Shown: in pieces, positions 1-7,096 of the stretch
Layout of the letters: each line of letters begins with the position of its first letter
How positions within the stretch are numbered: position 1 is the stretch's first letter
Virus record (IMG/VR): IMGVR_UViG_3300025168_000786
Span: 1 to 21,695 of that record
DNA from: a virus
Reading direction: 5' to 3' (one strand)
DNA: 21,695 bases
Translations under genes and position numbers: made by a program
Notes under the pieces: model-generated
Databases searched by the model: none
Told to the model about the DNA's origin: nothing
What the model saw: the letters and a program-made list of their open reading frames with translations, nothing else

Positions 1-2168
1 TGAGTTCCAGTAGTCGATTCTCCCCAATTTGATGTGTTGGCTATGTCTAAAATTTGATAGGAGCCAGTAGCCGTGTAGTTGTTGGCGTTGCCACTTAGGT
101 TTTTCATAAAGAGTCTTAAGTATTGAAGGGCAGGTGCGCCACCGCCCGAAGCCGCTATGGTTCCATTAGCCGCTATGGTGATATTCGTTCCCGCTGTCAA
201 TGCGCCAACGACATTTGCTGTATCTGTCACATCTGCGTTTGTTTCAACAGTATCTAATTTGGTTCCATCAGCCGATACATCACGCCCGTCAAAGGTGCTG
301 TTTGTCGTGATTGCTCCGGTCATGGCTCCGCCCGCCTTGGGCAGGGCGTTATCAGCGGTTGTTCCTTGAGCCGCCGTAGCGTAGTCGGCTGAATCGAATG
401 CTTTGACTTGAGCGAGGTTGGTGACTTCGCTATCCATAAGCGCACCTGCGGCTGTGACATTCGCTGTGTCTGTGACATCTGCTGATGCTTCGATAGCATC
501 TAACTTGGTCTTGTCAGCACCCGACATAGAACCTGCGGCACTTGTTGTGGCCGCACTAATGCCAATTGTTCCTGTGCCTGTGATTGTGCCTCCGGTGATT
601 GGCGCAGTAGTAGCAACAGAAGTGACTGTACCACTACCGCCACCGCCACCTACTTCGCTTGAACCAAAATACAATTTATTTGAATCTCCACTGTTGACCC
701 ACAGGGTCTTAGCGGCCACATTGCCGGGGTTAGAAGCAACAGAAGTGAACTCCATACCGGTCGGGTCAATAAGTCCAGTGACTGTCAATTTGCCATTGAC
801 TAAGAGGGTGGATGTCCCACTCGTCCATGTTAATTTAGAATCCGATGAGAAGGTGCCAGCACCGTTGGATATTTGCAGTTGCCCTTTAGCCCCGTTTGAT
901 GGCGTGATAGGGAATGAATCGGAGAGCACTGAAACATATACTCCATCGGATAGTTGCGAGAAGTTCCAAGCACCCTTAATGAGTGGTCGCCTAACCGAGC
1001 ATATCGTGCTGGTGGTACCGGTGTTGGTTGTAGTCTGCCCTCGGAGGACTGCTCCGCTCTCGACAGTTAGGCTGTTGACTGATAGTGTCCGGTCACTTGG
1101 TATGAGTGTGACATGCCCTGCGGTATCGGGAGTGCGTATGATGAGATTATAGAACTTCGACACAAAGGGACCAGTACCATAGGAAGTGTCACCGCTGATT
1201 GGCAGTGGCCAATTGGTGGCGTTAAGTGTGAAAGCAAATGTACTGAGTCCTGTGTCAAAGGTGTCGTTTTGTAGTTGAAAGGTACTGGTCTTGGTGATGT
1301 CAAAGACCTTACCGCTGTTTAGTCGTGGTGATGCCGCAGGGCTTGCGTTAGGGGCAAAAGTACAACTGCTGTTTAACCTCAAGGTTCTCATGGTCACAGC
1401 ACCGAAGTCAGTGGATGTAGGGGCGTAGTATTCCGGGCTAAAGTTAGTGGAAGTCCCTACTACAATGGGGTAGGGCCCATCATCAAATAGAACCCTGTCG
1501 CTGACCCCGGTGTTGTAGTCGTATGTTATGTCGTCAACATTCTCGAGGACTGCGTTTGACCCATTAAACACATAGCGATTGCTTGCATCGGGGGGAGAGC
1601 CAGTAAATGTGATAGTCACTCCCGAACCACCAGTGTTGATTATCTTAGTATCGAGAGTGAGTTGTCTTGTGGTAAATGACGCGCTAATGTTGATTGAGAT
1701 GTCGCTTGTTATTGTGACATTTGCCCCAGCCGCCTCAGTTGTCAAAGAAGGGCTTGTGCTCACACTCATTGTATTGCTGGAAATTGTTAGGATTGTTCGG
1801 GGTTGATTGTTGGCGGCATCAGCGGCCCCCGATACTGTGATGTACATGCCTTGCTTGAACCCCAAGTCCCCCCAATTAGAGTGACTGTGAGTTATGGTGC
1901 CGGGTGCTGTGAAAGAAATGTCCGTGGAGGTCACTGTTGCGCCGTTGTAGGCACTTGATGTCTTTAGATGGGTTAGGGTAGTGGTGATGTCATAATTGCA
2001 CTTAGCGAAGCCTACTCCGACCTGCGCTGATACCTCATCACCAAAGTGTATTGTATCGTTGGCAGTAGGTAGTCCAGCGGCACCACCGCCGTCCGGGGTT
2101 GTGTTCCAATTAGATGCTGTTGATGCGGCAGTAGCGGCACCGTTAGCGACCCAGTAAATATCTGCCAT
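1..2168 (-). CDS. Tail fibre / receptor-binding protein, partial at its C-terminus
   Basis: An uninterrupted minus-strand frame runs from the ATG at 2168 off the left edge (722 codons seen, no stop). The N-terminus (MADIYWVANGAA, then SNWNTTPDGGGAAG) matches the YWV...NW...GG start common in phage tail-fibre and adhesin proteins. The middle is rich in Thr, Ser, Asn and Gly, as in beta-structured fibres. Around residues 549 and 630 there are two copies of a fibre repeat of the form KTKLDxIExxADVTDTANV, with GGAMTGAI between them, a combination seen in many phage fibres. It follows the connector-like gene by 6 nt (TGA TAAGAG ATG) with only a weak ribosome site, so it may be translationally coupled. 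Expected role: host recognition at the virion tail. Family call is from repeat style, not from a search. Confidence 0.82.
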   Translation of the reverse strand, partial: MADIYWVANGAATAASTASNWNTTPDGGGAAGLPTANDTIHFGDEVSAQVGVGFAKCNYDITTTLTHLKTSSAYNGATVTSTDISFTAPGTITHSHSNWGDLGFKQGMYITVSGAADAANNQPRTILTISSNTMSVSTSPSLTTEAAGANVTITSDISINISASFTTRQLTLDTKIINTGGSGVTITFTGSPPDASNRYVFNGSNAVLENVDDITYDYNTGVSDRVLFDDGPYPIVVGTSTNFSPEYYAPTSTDFGAVTMRTLRLNSSCTFAPNASPAASPRLNSGKVFDITKTSTFQLQNDTFDTGLSTFAFTLNATNWPLPISGDTSYGTGPFVSKFYNLIIRTPDTAGHVTLIPSDRTLSVNSLTVESGAVLRGQTTTNTGTTSTICSVRRPLIKGAWNFSQLSDGVYVSVLSDSFPITPSNGAKGQLQISNGAGTFSSDSKLTWTSGTSTLLVNGKLTVTGLIDPTGMEFTSVASNPGNVAAKTLWVNSGDSNKLYFGSSEVGGGGGSGTVTSVATTAPITGGTITGTGTIGISAATTSAAGSMSGADKTKLDAIEASADVTDTANVTAAGALMDSEVTNLAQVKAFDSADYATAAQGTTADNALPKAGGAMTGAITTNSTFDGRDVSADGTKLDTVETNADVTDTANVVGALTAGTNITIAANGTIAASGGGAPALQYLRLFMKNLSGNANNYTATGSYQILDIANTSNWGESTTGT

Positions 2169-2174
2169 CTCTTA

Positions 2175-2555
2175 TCACACCAAGCGAGTATTGCTACTAC
2201 CTGTCGCAAAAGTCGCAGTGCCTTGTTCAGCAATCAAAGCCACGGCCTCATCAGCCCGTTGCTGAAAGGTCACAATTTGTTGCTGAAACCGTCTGTCGTA
2301 CACACTTTGCTGGTCTTCACTATAATAGGTCGGAACGGTATCAATGAGAATGTTAAGGCAGTCAAGAGCAACCAGCATTTTGATTGCACCTTCCTTGAGG
2401 TTAGTGTCCACAGCAGAAGACACATTGTAGTTAGTGCCACGAGCCATCTTGTTGACTTCGTTGGTCCGAATGGTTATCATCTCGGAGATAGTGCCCTCGT
2501 TCAAGCCTCTCGGCCTGTTAAGGACATCCCGAATGTTATCACTCGTCACTGCCAT
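2175..2555 (-). CDS. Putative head-tail connector or head-completion protein (126 aa)
   Basis: A 126-residue soluble protein. The start was set at MAVTSDN because AGGTGA lies just upstream of that ATG; three more codons are open upstream. It overlaps the end of the SAP-like gene by 17 nt and ends 6 nt before the tail fibre. It is mostly helical in appearance, with a central EGAIKMLVALDCLNILID helix and a Gln-rich stretch (QQQIVTFQQRADEAVALIAEQG) near the C-terminus. I do not recognise the family. Its size and place between capsid and tail genes fit an adaptor, connector or head-completion protein, but this is inference from synteny. A small tail protein is an alternative. Confidence 0.6.
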   Translation of the reverse strand: MAVTSDNIRDVLNRPRGLNEGTISEMITIRTNEVNKMARGTNYNVSSAVDTNLKEGAIKMLVALDCLNILIDTVPTYYSEDQQSVYDRRFQQQIVTFQQRADEAVALIAEQGTATFATGSSNTRLV

Positions 2556-2907
2556 TAGATTCACCTATTCCCCATCTGTTGTTAAAGTCTTTGGGTACAT
2601 CAAGCACGGTTGCACTCTTTGGTACATCCATCTCTCGACCCATGATAAAGACCAGTTGGGTTTCGGCAATCATTCGAGCGAATCTGCTGTTAGGTACCCA
2701 GTATAGGACACCATGCTCAAGCATAGTTGCAGGGTTGTCATTCCCTCTCCGACCCGCTGGTATAGCCAGTCGGAAAAGGAAGCCTTTGCCTCCATCCCAA
2801 TGCTCAAGCCTATGCTTGAGTTCGGTCATAGACCCGTCTTTGGGGACGGGTACATCTTTTGCTTTTAGTCGTTTAATGAGTTGCGCCTTATTCAAGAGCA
2901 ACACCAT
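2539..2907 (-). CDS. SAP-like domain protein in the head module (122 aa)
   Basis: The start ATG overlaps the TGA of the capsid gene (TGATG), so translation is probably coupled. Residues about 5-36 read LNKAQLIKRLKAKD, then a loop, then MTELKHRLEHW: two short amphipathic helices in the manner of a SAP domain, a small DNA/RNA-binding helix-extended-loop-helix module. The rest (FLFRLAIPAGRRG..., VLYWVPNSRFARMIAETQLVFI) is more beta-like and unrecognised, and the tail is acidic. Related arrangements (a small protein carrying a SAP or HeH-type N-terminus right after the capsid gene) occur in tailed phages; the HeH comparison is family knowledge and not proof here. Possible roles are head-completion or DNA contact at the portal. 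Confidence 0.6.
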   Translation of the reverse strand: MVLLLNKAQLIKRLKAKDVPVPKDGSMTELKHRLEHWDGGKGFLFRLAIPAGRRGNDNPATMLEHGVLYWVPNSRFARMIAETQLVFIMGREMDVPKSATVLDVPKDFNNRWGIGESNGSDE

Positions 2908-3818
2908 CAAGCGATAACGCCGGTGATTTTGACGATGCGGTTGTTGGTACCACTGGAGGCACCATCTTGCATTTCGTGAATCACTGAGCCCATGTAGGAG
3001 GTGAGTAGCCAAGAGTAGCCGACACCTTCGATACGAGTAAGTTCTGTTTCGGTGAATCCGTCACCGTTGTAGGTGAAGAACTCAGCAGTCTGCGAGCCGC
3101 CAATCAAGAGAAGAGCGTCCTTGCCGAGTGCCTTGCCAGTGTCGAAGTCCCGAGTATAGAAGACCTTGAGGTTAATCATGGTGTTCAATCGCTCTTGGAG
3201 GGACTGGAGAACATTCGTGTAAAGACGAGTGTTCAACATTTGAGCACGGCAGATTGCTGGGAGGATGAGCGACAATGGTTCATTGCCGGACACACGAGCG
3301 TTTGCGAAGATTTTGTCCATCGAGTCGAGGATGTCTTGTTCTTCGTCTGCGCTACCGGTTCCCCAAACAGCGGCGGCGGCTTGGGTTTGACCAGCGCCAC
3401 CAATCAACTTGGAGAGGATGTGGTTGTCAATGAGGTCAGCACGGGCTTGAACGATAGCCATTTGCTGTCGGTTCATGTTCTCCCATGTCTCTCCACGAAG
3501 TAGTGTGGAGTCGAGGAAGATACAGCGGCCTTGACCTTTTTCCAATTTAACGGAGTAGTTCTTGGTACCAATCTTGGTCGGGTCCACGACTGCGTTATCG
3601 TCGAGGGGGTAGGTGAATGTTCCTTCTGCACCAGTGTACCAAGTAAATTGGAGCCAAGGGACAGTTCGCACACCGACGACTTGAGTTCCTACTGCAATCG
3701 TTGTGGATTGTAGTTGGATAAAGTCACGGAGGGTTTGTTCGAGCACCGCGTCACCTTTACCGAATGGTCCGGTTGCGGCAGTCACTTCAAGTAGTTCTTC
3801 GAGGGATTTATTAGCCAT
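2907..3818 (-). CDS. Major capsid protein, probably HK97 fold (303 aa)
   Basis: The start was set at MANKSLEELL because TAAGGAAGTGA, the same ribosome site used by the cement gene, precedes it; a nine-codon upstream extension lacks one. At 303 residues it has the size of a compact HK97-type capsid protein. Visible segments are an N-terminal helix (NKSLEELLEV), a central long-helix candidate (NRQQMAIVQARADLIDNHILSKLI), an Asp/Glu-rich segment (GSADEEQDILDSMDKIFANA) and a C-terminal beta-rich stretch ending in RIVKITGVIA. It has no signal peptide or TM segment. It follows protease/scaffold and cement genes, the canonical capsid slot. I identify it from that position, its length and secondary-structure pattern; I cannot name a specific capsid subfamily. 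Confidence 0.8.
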   Translation of the reverse strand: MANKSLEELLEVTAATGPFGKGDAVLEQTLRDFIQLQSTTIAVGTQVVGVRTVPWLQFTWYTGAEGTFTYPLDDNAVVDPTKIGTKNYSVKLEKGQGRCIFLDSTLLRGETWENMNRQQMAIVQARADLIDNHILSKLIGGAGQTQAAAAVWGTGSADEEQDILDSMDKIFANARVSGNEPLSLILPAICRAQMLNTRLYTNVLQSLQERLNTMINLKVFYTRDFDTGKALGKDALLLIGGSQTAEFFTYNGDGFTETELTRIEGVGYSWLLTSYMGSVIHEMQDGASSGTNNRIVKITGVIA

Positions 3819-3851
3819 ATATTTCACTTCCTTATTTTTTTTCAATCAGCC

Positions 3852-4307
3852 TCAAGCAATGTGTGCATGTGAGGTGTTCACACGGATTAGAGCACCTTCT
3901 GTGGCACCCGATTGTCCGTCGTTTCCACCAAGTGGGGCTGAGAGAGCAGTAGCGGCATGGGCGGCATCGCCCACATAGAGTCCCAACTTCTTGTTGGACC
4001 CTGCGGTGGATGTAGCAAGACCAGCGCCTCCGACATAGACGGTTGCGCCAATGTTAAAGGTTGATGCGGCATCGACTTGCACGAGCAAAATACCGGTCAA
4101 TGGGTAGTAGGACACAGTTGCTCCGGTGGTTTCGTACACTTGTAGTGCGTCACGGGAGGATTCTTCGACTGCGACACCAATGCAGATGTCTGTGGCATCT
4201 GTGGTTTCGAGTGTGTTCGTACTTCCATCCATAGTCAATAGGCGACCAGTGGAACGGACGATTTCTGCGTCTTTCAAAGTTGCGTTGAGGGGCTGTACAT
4301 AGTTCAT
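3852..4307 (-). CDS. Capsid cement / head decoration protein, DUF2190-like (151 aa)
   Basis: The sequence has the typical layout of phage capsid cement proteins: an N-terminal strand with NYVQPLNAT, then a glycine-led beta barrel (STGRLLTMDGSTN, ICIGVAVEESS, TGATVSYYPLTGILLVQVDA, FNIGATVYVGGAGLATST, KKLGLYVGDAA). These proteins bind the outer or threefold surface of the capsid and stabilise it. About 150 residues is a little longer than the usual 105-130. The ATG has AGGAAGTGA seven bases upstream. It lies between the protease/scaffold and capsid genes, where decoration proteins are usually found. Confidence is good for the decoration role and moderate for the exact family. Confidence 0.78.
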   Translation of the reverse strand: MNYVQPLNATLKDAEIVRSTGRLLTMDGSTNTLETTDATDICIGVAVEESSRDALQVYETTGATVSYYPLTGILLVQVDAASTFNIGATVYVGGAGLATSTAGSNKKLGLYVGDAAHAATALSAPLGGNDGQSGATEGALIRVNTSHAHIA

Positions 4308-4323
4308 TTTTTCACTTCCTTAT

Positions 4324-4788
4324 TCAGTTAAGTTCCTCGTACAACTTTGCCTTTTGCATATCGGCTCCAGCCATAACAGTGTTGTAAGCGTTAGCCCAAC
4401 TGTTGTAGCATCGTGCGTACAGGGATTCGGAGGATTCGACCATCTTCCCATTTAGGAAGTTAGCGATAACAGGTTCAGCGGATTTTTCGGAAGCCACTGC
4501 TGGTTCGCTTGCTGGTGCGACTGGTGCCATTTCAACGGCAGGTTCTGCGACTGGTGCAGGTCGGGAGGATTCCCAAGATGCGATAACTGAGTTAAGTGTT
4601 TCAGCAGTAAAGTCGTCGTGACCTTTTAGGCCCATTTCAGTTGCCTTGCTAACGAGGGCAAGACGACCGTCTTCTGCTCGTGCGACATCTGCGGCTTCAA
4701 ATTCTGCGATTTTTGCTTCTCGTAGCACAAGTTCTGCTTGTAGTGCCTCCATTTCGGATGCGTTTGATTCAATTTGCTCTTCGGTCAT
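4324..4788 (-). CDS. Predicted in-frame internal scaffold protein (154 aa)
   Basis: Within the protease-scaffold frame, the ATG at 4788 (MTEEQIESNASEMEALQAEL) is preceded by GAAGGTGAATAAA, a ribosome site as good as those of the neighbouring head genes. Starting there would give the scaffold region alone: a coiled coil (ALQAELVLREAKIAEFEAAD), an Ala/Pro/Val-rich linker and a C-terminal segment (SLYARCYNSWANAYNTV) that may bind capsid protein. Nested scaffold genes sharing the 3' end of the protease gene are well known in lambda (C/Nu3) and relatives. The start site is seen; use of it is inferred. Confidence 0.5.
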   Translation of the reverse strand: MTEEQIESNASEMEALQAELVLREAKIAEFEAADVARAEDGRLALVSKATEMGLKGHDDFTAETLNSVIASWESSRPAPVAEPAVEMAPVAPASEPAVASEKSAEPVIANFLNGKMVESSESLYARCYNSWANAYNTVMAGADMQKAKLYEELN

Positions 4789-6576
4789 TTTATTCACCTT
4801 CGACTGAACCGTGCTACCTTCGGGTTGATACTTAAGCATTGTCGATGCTTCAACCTTTTTGACTGATTCTATGTTTGCTTCGGAGTAAGCCGGGCGGTGT
4901 ACAATAGCAAGATGGTCAAAGGCGAAGTCGTCAGCGAACCACATGGTAGGCCGTCCACCTTCTTCTGTGGCTTCCACAATCTCGCTTGGGATTCCTGTAC
5001 CGCCAATAGAAACCCCGTACTCGGGGCGCATCCATAGGCCGGATTCAAGAGAAGCAAAGAGTTCTGTTCGGTGAACTTCTGCCACATATCGCACTTGATA
5101 CCCACTACTTGTTTGGTGGTATGATGCTTCGGTGACAATACCGACAGTAGCCTCGTCCACACCGCCGTCCATGTTGCGTCGGAAGCGACCCATTTCGGAC
5201 TTAGGGTGGTTAAGTGTGACATCTGCGCCAACCATATCGTTGGTGAGGCGTTGTGCGAGAGCAGGGCGAATGCCCCATGAGTTCTTATTGACTCCATCAG
5301 TAAATGCAATACCGGTGATACGCATAACACTCTTGCCAGTGCTTGCTTCAATGCGGGTTTCAATACTGTCGATTTCGATTTCACAGGTGACTGCAACACG
5401 AATGCACTCCCCGTTGACCATCTCTTGGCCAATAGGACATTCGTCGTCGCACTCCGATGCTTTCATTTTCTTTTCATCGTCGTCGTATGAGGCTTCTTCC
5501 TTGAAAGAGTGGCCTTCGTGTGCGGCCATACATTCCTCTTTGGAATAACCAGCCTTTTGACAACGAGTCATGTACTCATCGTGGGTTTCACCGGACGATG
5601 GTTTAGGTTCAGCCGCTTCGACTGAGTGACCTGTGCAACCACAGCCACAGTCTGCTTCCACTTCGCCGCAACCCATACTACTCTCGACGGACTCTTCCGA
5701 CTTATCAGCATTGGCTTCGACTTTGTTTGTGGACCATTGGCGACATGACCAGTAGCCGGGAGTTGTTTTATCTTTCTTGTTAGCACAGTCATGTCGGTCA
5801 CGGAATGCCTTTCGACGCTTAGGGTCGTCACGCTTGATTTCCATGTTAGGGTCGCCAAAGCGCACAATGATAACTCGACCTGCTCCGTTTTGTACATACA
5901 CGGCGAACTTCTTCTTCCCACCTTGAGTACGGAATGGTTTGTTTAGAGTGACTTTTTTACCTTGGTATTCAGCGGCGGCAAAAGGTTCACCCCAGTCTTC
6001 ATACTCTTCTTGGGCTCTTGGGTGGGACTTGGGCAAAAGGTCATTGTCTTGCTTGTAGTTCGGGTTGCTGGGTCGTCCGTTTCGCAGAAGATATAGGAAG
6101 GCTTTGACTCGAGCAAGACCCCATCCGTTTCGGGACATGTTAGGAGCGTGACTGCGGCTGAAAGCACCAGCACCCCTACGAAAGACTGACTTTAGCATAC
6201 CCATAGAGGCTTTGCTACCTTTGTCTTTCTTATTATGTTCTGTCATTAACTTACGAATGCTGGCCTCAGTCGATTCACTCATCTTGATTGAGTCGTTAGG
6301 CTTGCTTGCCGAGTCCTTTTTGTTTTTCTTAGAACCCTTTCGACGCTCGCTTGGTTTAGCGGGAGTCTTACGCTTATCGTCTTTGCCCGGTTTGCCGTAT
6401 TGTAGGGCTTCGACTGTTTCTATTGAAGCAGTCTTTTCCTTTCCACGGTCTTCAAAGTAGGTGTTGCATACTGCGGCTCTTTGAGATGGGTTGCCGAACT
6501 CTTCGACCATTTTGCTATCGCCCATACACCGGTCCATCCAGTCGTCTTCGCTTTCGTTAGGTTTTGGTGTAGGCAT
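4324..6576 (-). CDS. Multidomain prohead protease-scaffold polyprotein (750 aa)
   Basis: The start was set at MPTPKPNESE (GAAGTGA upstream). Modules in order: an N-terminal Cys motif of the W..RC...QRAAVC type (about 15-45); a basic low-complexity linker; a helical segment with RGAGAFSRSHAP and LLPKSH (about 130-190); a domain with FGDPNMEIKR and a YWSCRQW ending (about 205-290) known from many phage head-gene fusions; a Cys-rich insert (GCGEVEADCGCGC); an assembly-protease domain with LNHP (His457) and YGVSIGG (Ser523) as likely catalytic residues of an S78/U9-type protease; and a C-terminal Glu/Ala-rich coiled-coil scaffold (about 597-750). The protease should cut scaffold and itself during prohead maturation. 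Far longer than a plain prohead protease (about 200 aa), so this is a genuine multi-module fusion. Confidence 0.85.
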   Translation of the reverse strand: MPTPKPNESEDDWMDRCMGDSKMVEEFGNPSQRAAVCNTYFEDRGKEKTASIETVEALQYGKPGKDDKRKTPAKPSERRKGSKKNKKDSASKPNDSIKMSESTEASIRKLMTEHNKKDKGSKASMGMLKSVFRRGAGAFSRSHAPNMSRNGWGLARVKAFLYLLRNGRPSNPNYKQDNDLLPKSHPRAQEEYEDWGEPFAAAEYQGKKVTLNKPFRTQGGKKKFAVYVQNGAGRVIIVRFGDPNMEIKRDDPKRRKAFRDRHDCANKKDKTTPGYWSCRQWSTNKVEANADKSEESVESSMGCGEVEADCGCGCTGHSVEAAEPKPSSGETHDEYMTRCQKAGYSKEECMAAHEGHSFKEEASYDDDEKKMKASECDDECPIGQEMVNGECIRVAVTCEIEIDSIETRIEASTGKSVMRITGIAFTDGVNKNSWGIRPALAQRLTNDMVGADVTLNHPKSEMGRFRRNMDGGVDEATVGIVTEASYHQTSSGYQVRYVAEVHRTELFASLESGLWMRPEYGVSIGGTGIPSEIVEATEEGGRPTMWFADDFAFDHLAIVHRPAYSEANIESVKKVEASTMLKYQPEGSTVQSKVNKMTEEQIESNASEMEALQAELVLREAKIAEFEAADVARAEDGRLALVSKATEMGLKGHDDFTAETLNSVIASWESSRPAPVAEPAVEMAPVAPASEPAVASEKSAEPVIANFLNGKMVESSESLYARCYNSWANAYNTVMAGADMQKAKLYEELN

Positions 6577-6577
6577 T

Positions 6578-6691
6578 TTAATCACTTCTTTTTTGTCCAG
6601 TCACAAAGTCAACTTTAGTCTTTGTTTCCCTTTCATTTACTTTTTTAGACTCGGCATCAAACCAAGTATCAAGAATACTACATCGTGTCAT
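6578..6691 (-). CDS. Small charged protein of unknown function (37 aa)
   Basis: A 37-codon frame reads MTRCSILDTWFDAESKKVNE and ends in a Lys/Arg/Asp tail. Its ATG overlaps the TGA of the two-TM gene (ATGA), and its TAA lies one base before the ATG of the protease-scaffold gene, whose ribosome site (GAAGTGA) sits inside its last codons. It exactly fills the space between two head genes, which argues that it is translated. No recognisable domain, no TM segment. It may act mainly as a coupling cistron. Confidence 0.55.
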   Translation of the reverse strand: MTRCSILDTWFDAESKKVNERETKTKVDFVTGQKRSD

Positions 6692-7095
6692 TGCTCTTCA
6701 CCCATCTTATGTACGGGTGTCAACTTAGTGATTCCTACTTCATGCTTTTCAACATCGTGGGCATGTACTTGATGGTCCTTTTCCAAATCCATAGCATGTA
6801 TGTGTTGGTCTTGTGAACGCTCTCGGTCGTGCTTGAGTTCAACAGCAATGTTTTCGATTTCGACAGTCTGTTCGGACTCCCACATACGAAGCACTGTGTT
6901 TAGTGCAGGGGCGGCAACGCCACCAATGATAGCAATAAGAGCAATGAAACCATCGAGATTTTCGAGAACCACCTCGGGCTTCCAAATACCCATTGCGACA
7001 ACTGCGCCAGCGGCGGCAAGCCACAAATAAATTGCTGGTAGTACAGTGCGCTGTACCATTCGGTCATTGAATGACTTTCCTTTGGTATCTCTCAT
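6688..7095 (-). CDS. Two-TM membrane protein with charged His-rich tail (135 aa)
   Basis: The start was set at MRDTKGKSFN, two bases after the portal stop (TGA AA ATG); a longer upstream reading would lie entirely inside the portal gene. Two hydrophobic segments are clear: AIYLWLAAAGAVVAMGIW (about 21-38) and GFIALIAIIGGVAAPALNTVL (about 48-68). The rest is a long soluble tail with a heptad-like, highly charged helix containing several His residues (HDRERSQDQHIHAMDLEKDHQVHAHDVEKHE). Small two-TM viral proteins with charged tails are often holins or other lysis or membrane-contact proteins. Its place between portal and protease genes is unusual for a holin, so a virion or assembly-membrane role is an alternative. 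Confidence 0.65.
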   Translation of the reverse strand: MRDTKGKSFNDRMVQRTVLPAIYLWLAAAGAVVAMGIWKPEVVLENLDGFIALIAIIGGVAAPALNTVLRMWESEQTVEIENIAVELKHDRERSQDQHIHAMDLEKDHQVHAHDVEKHEVGITKLTPVHKMGEEQ

Positions 7096-7096
7096 T

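Noticed and set aside
418-1152. Plus-strand 244-codon frame
   Set aside because: Lies antisense to the tail-fibre gene, whose protein has recognisable fibre motifs; the plus frame has no ribosome site or domain-like sequence.
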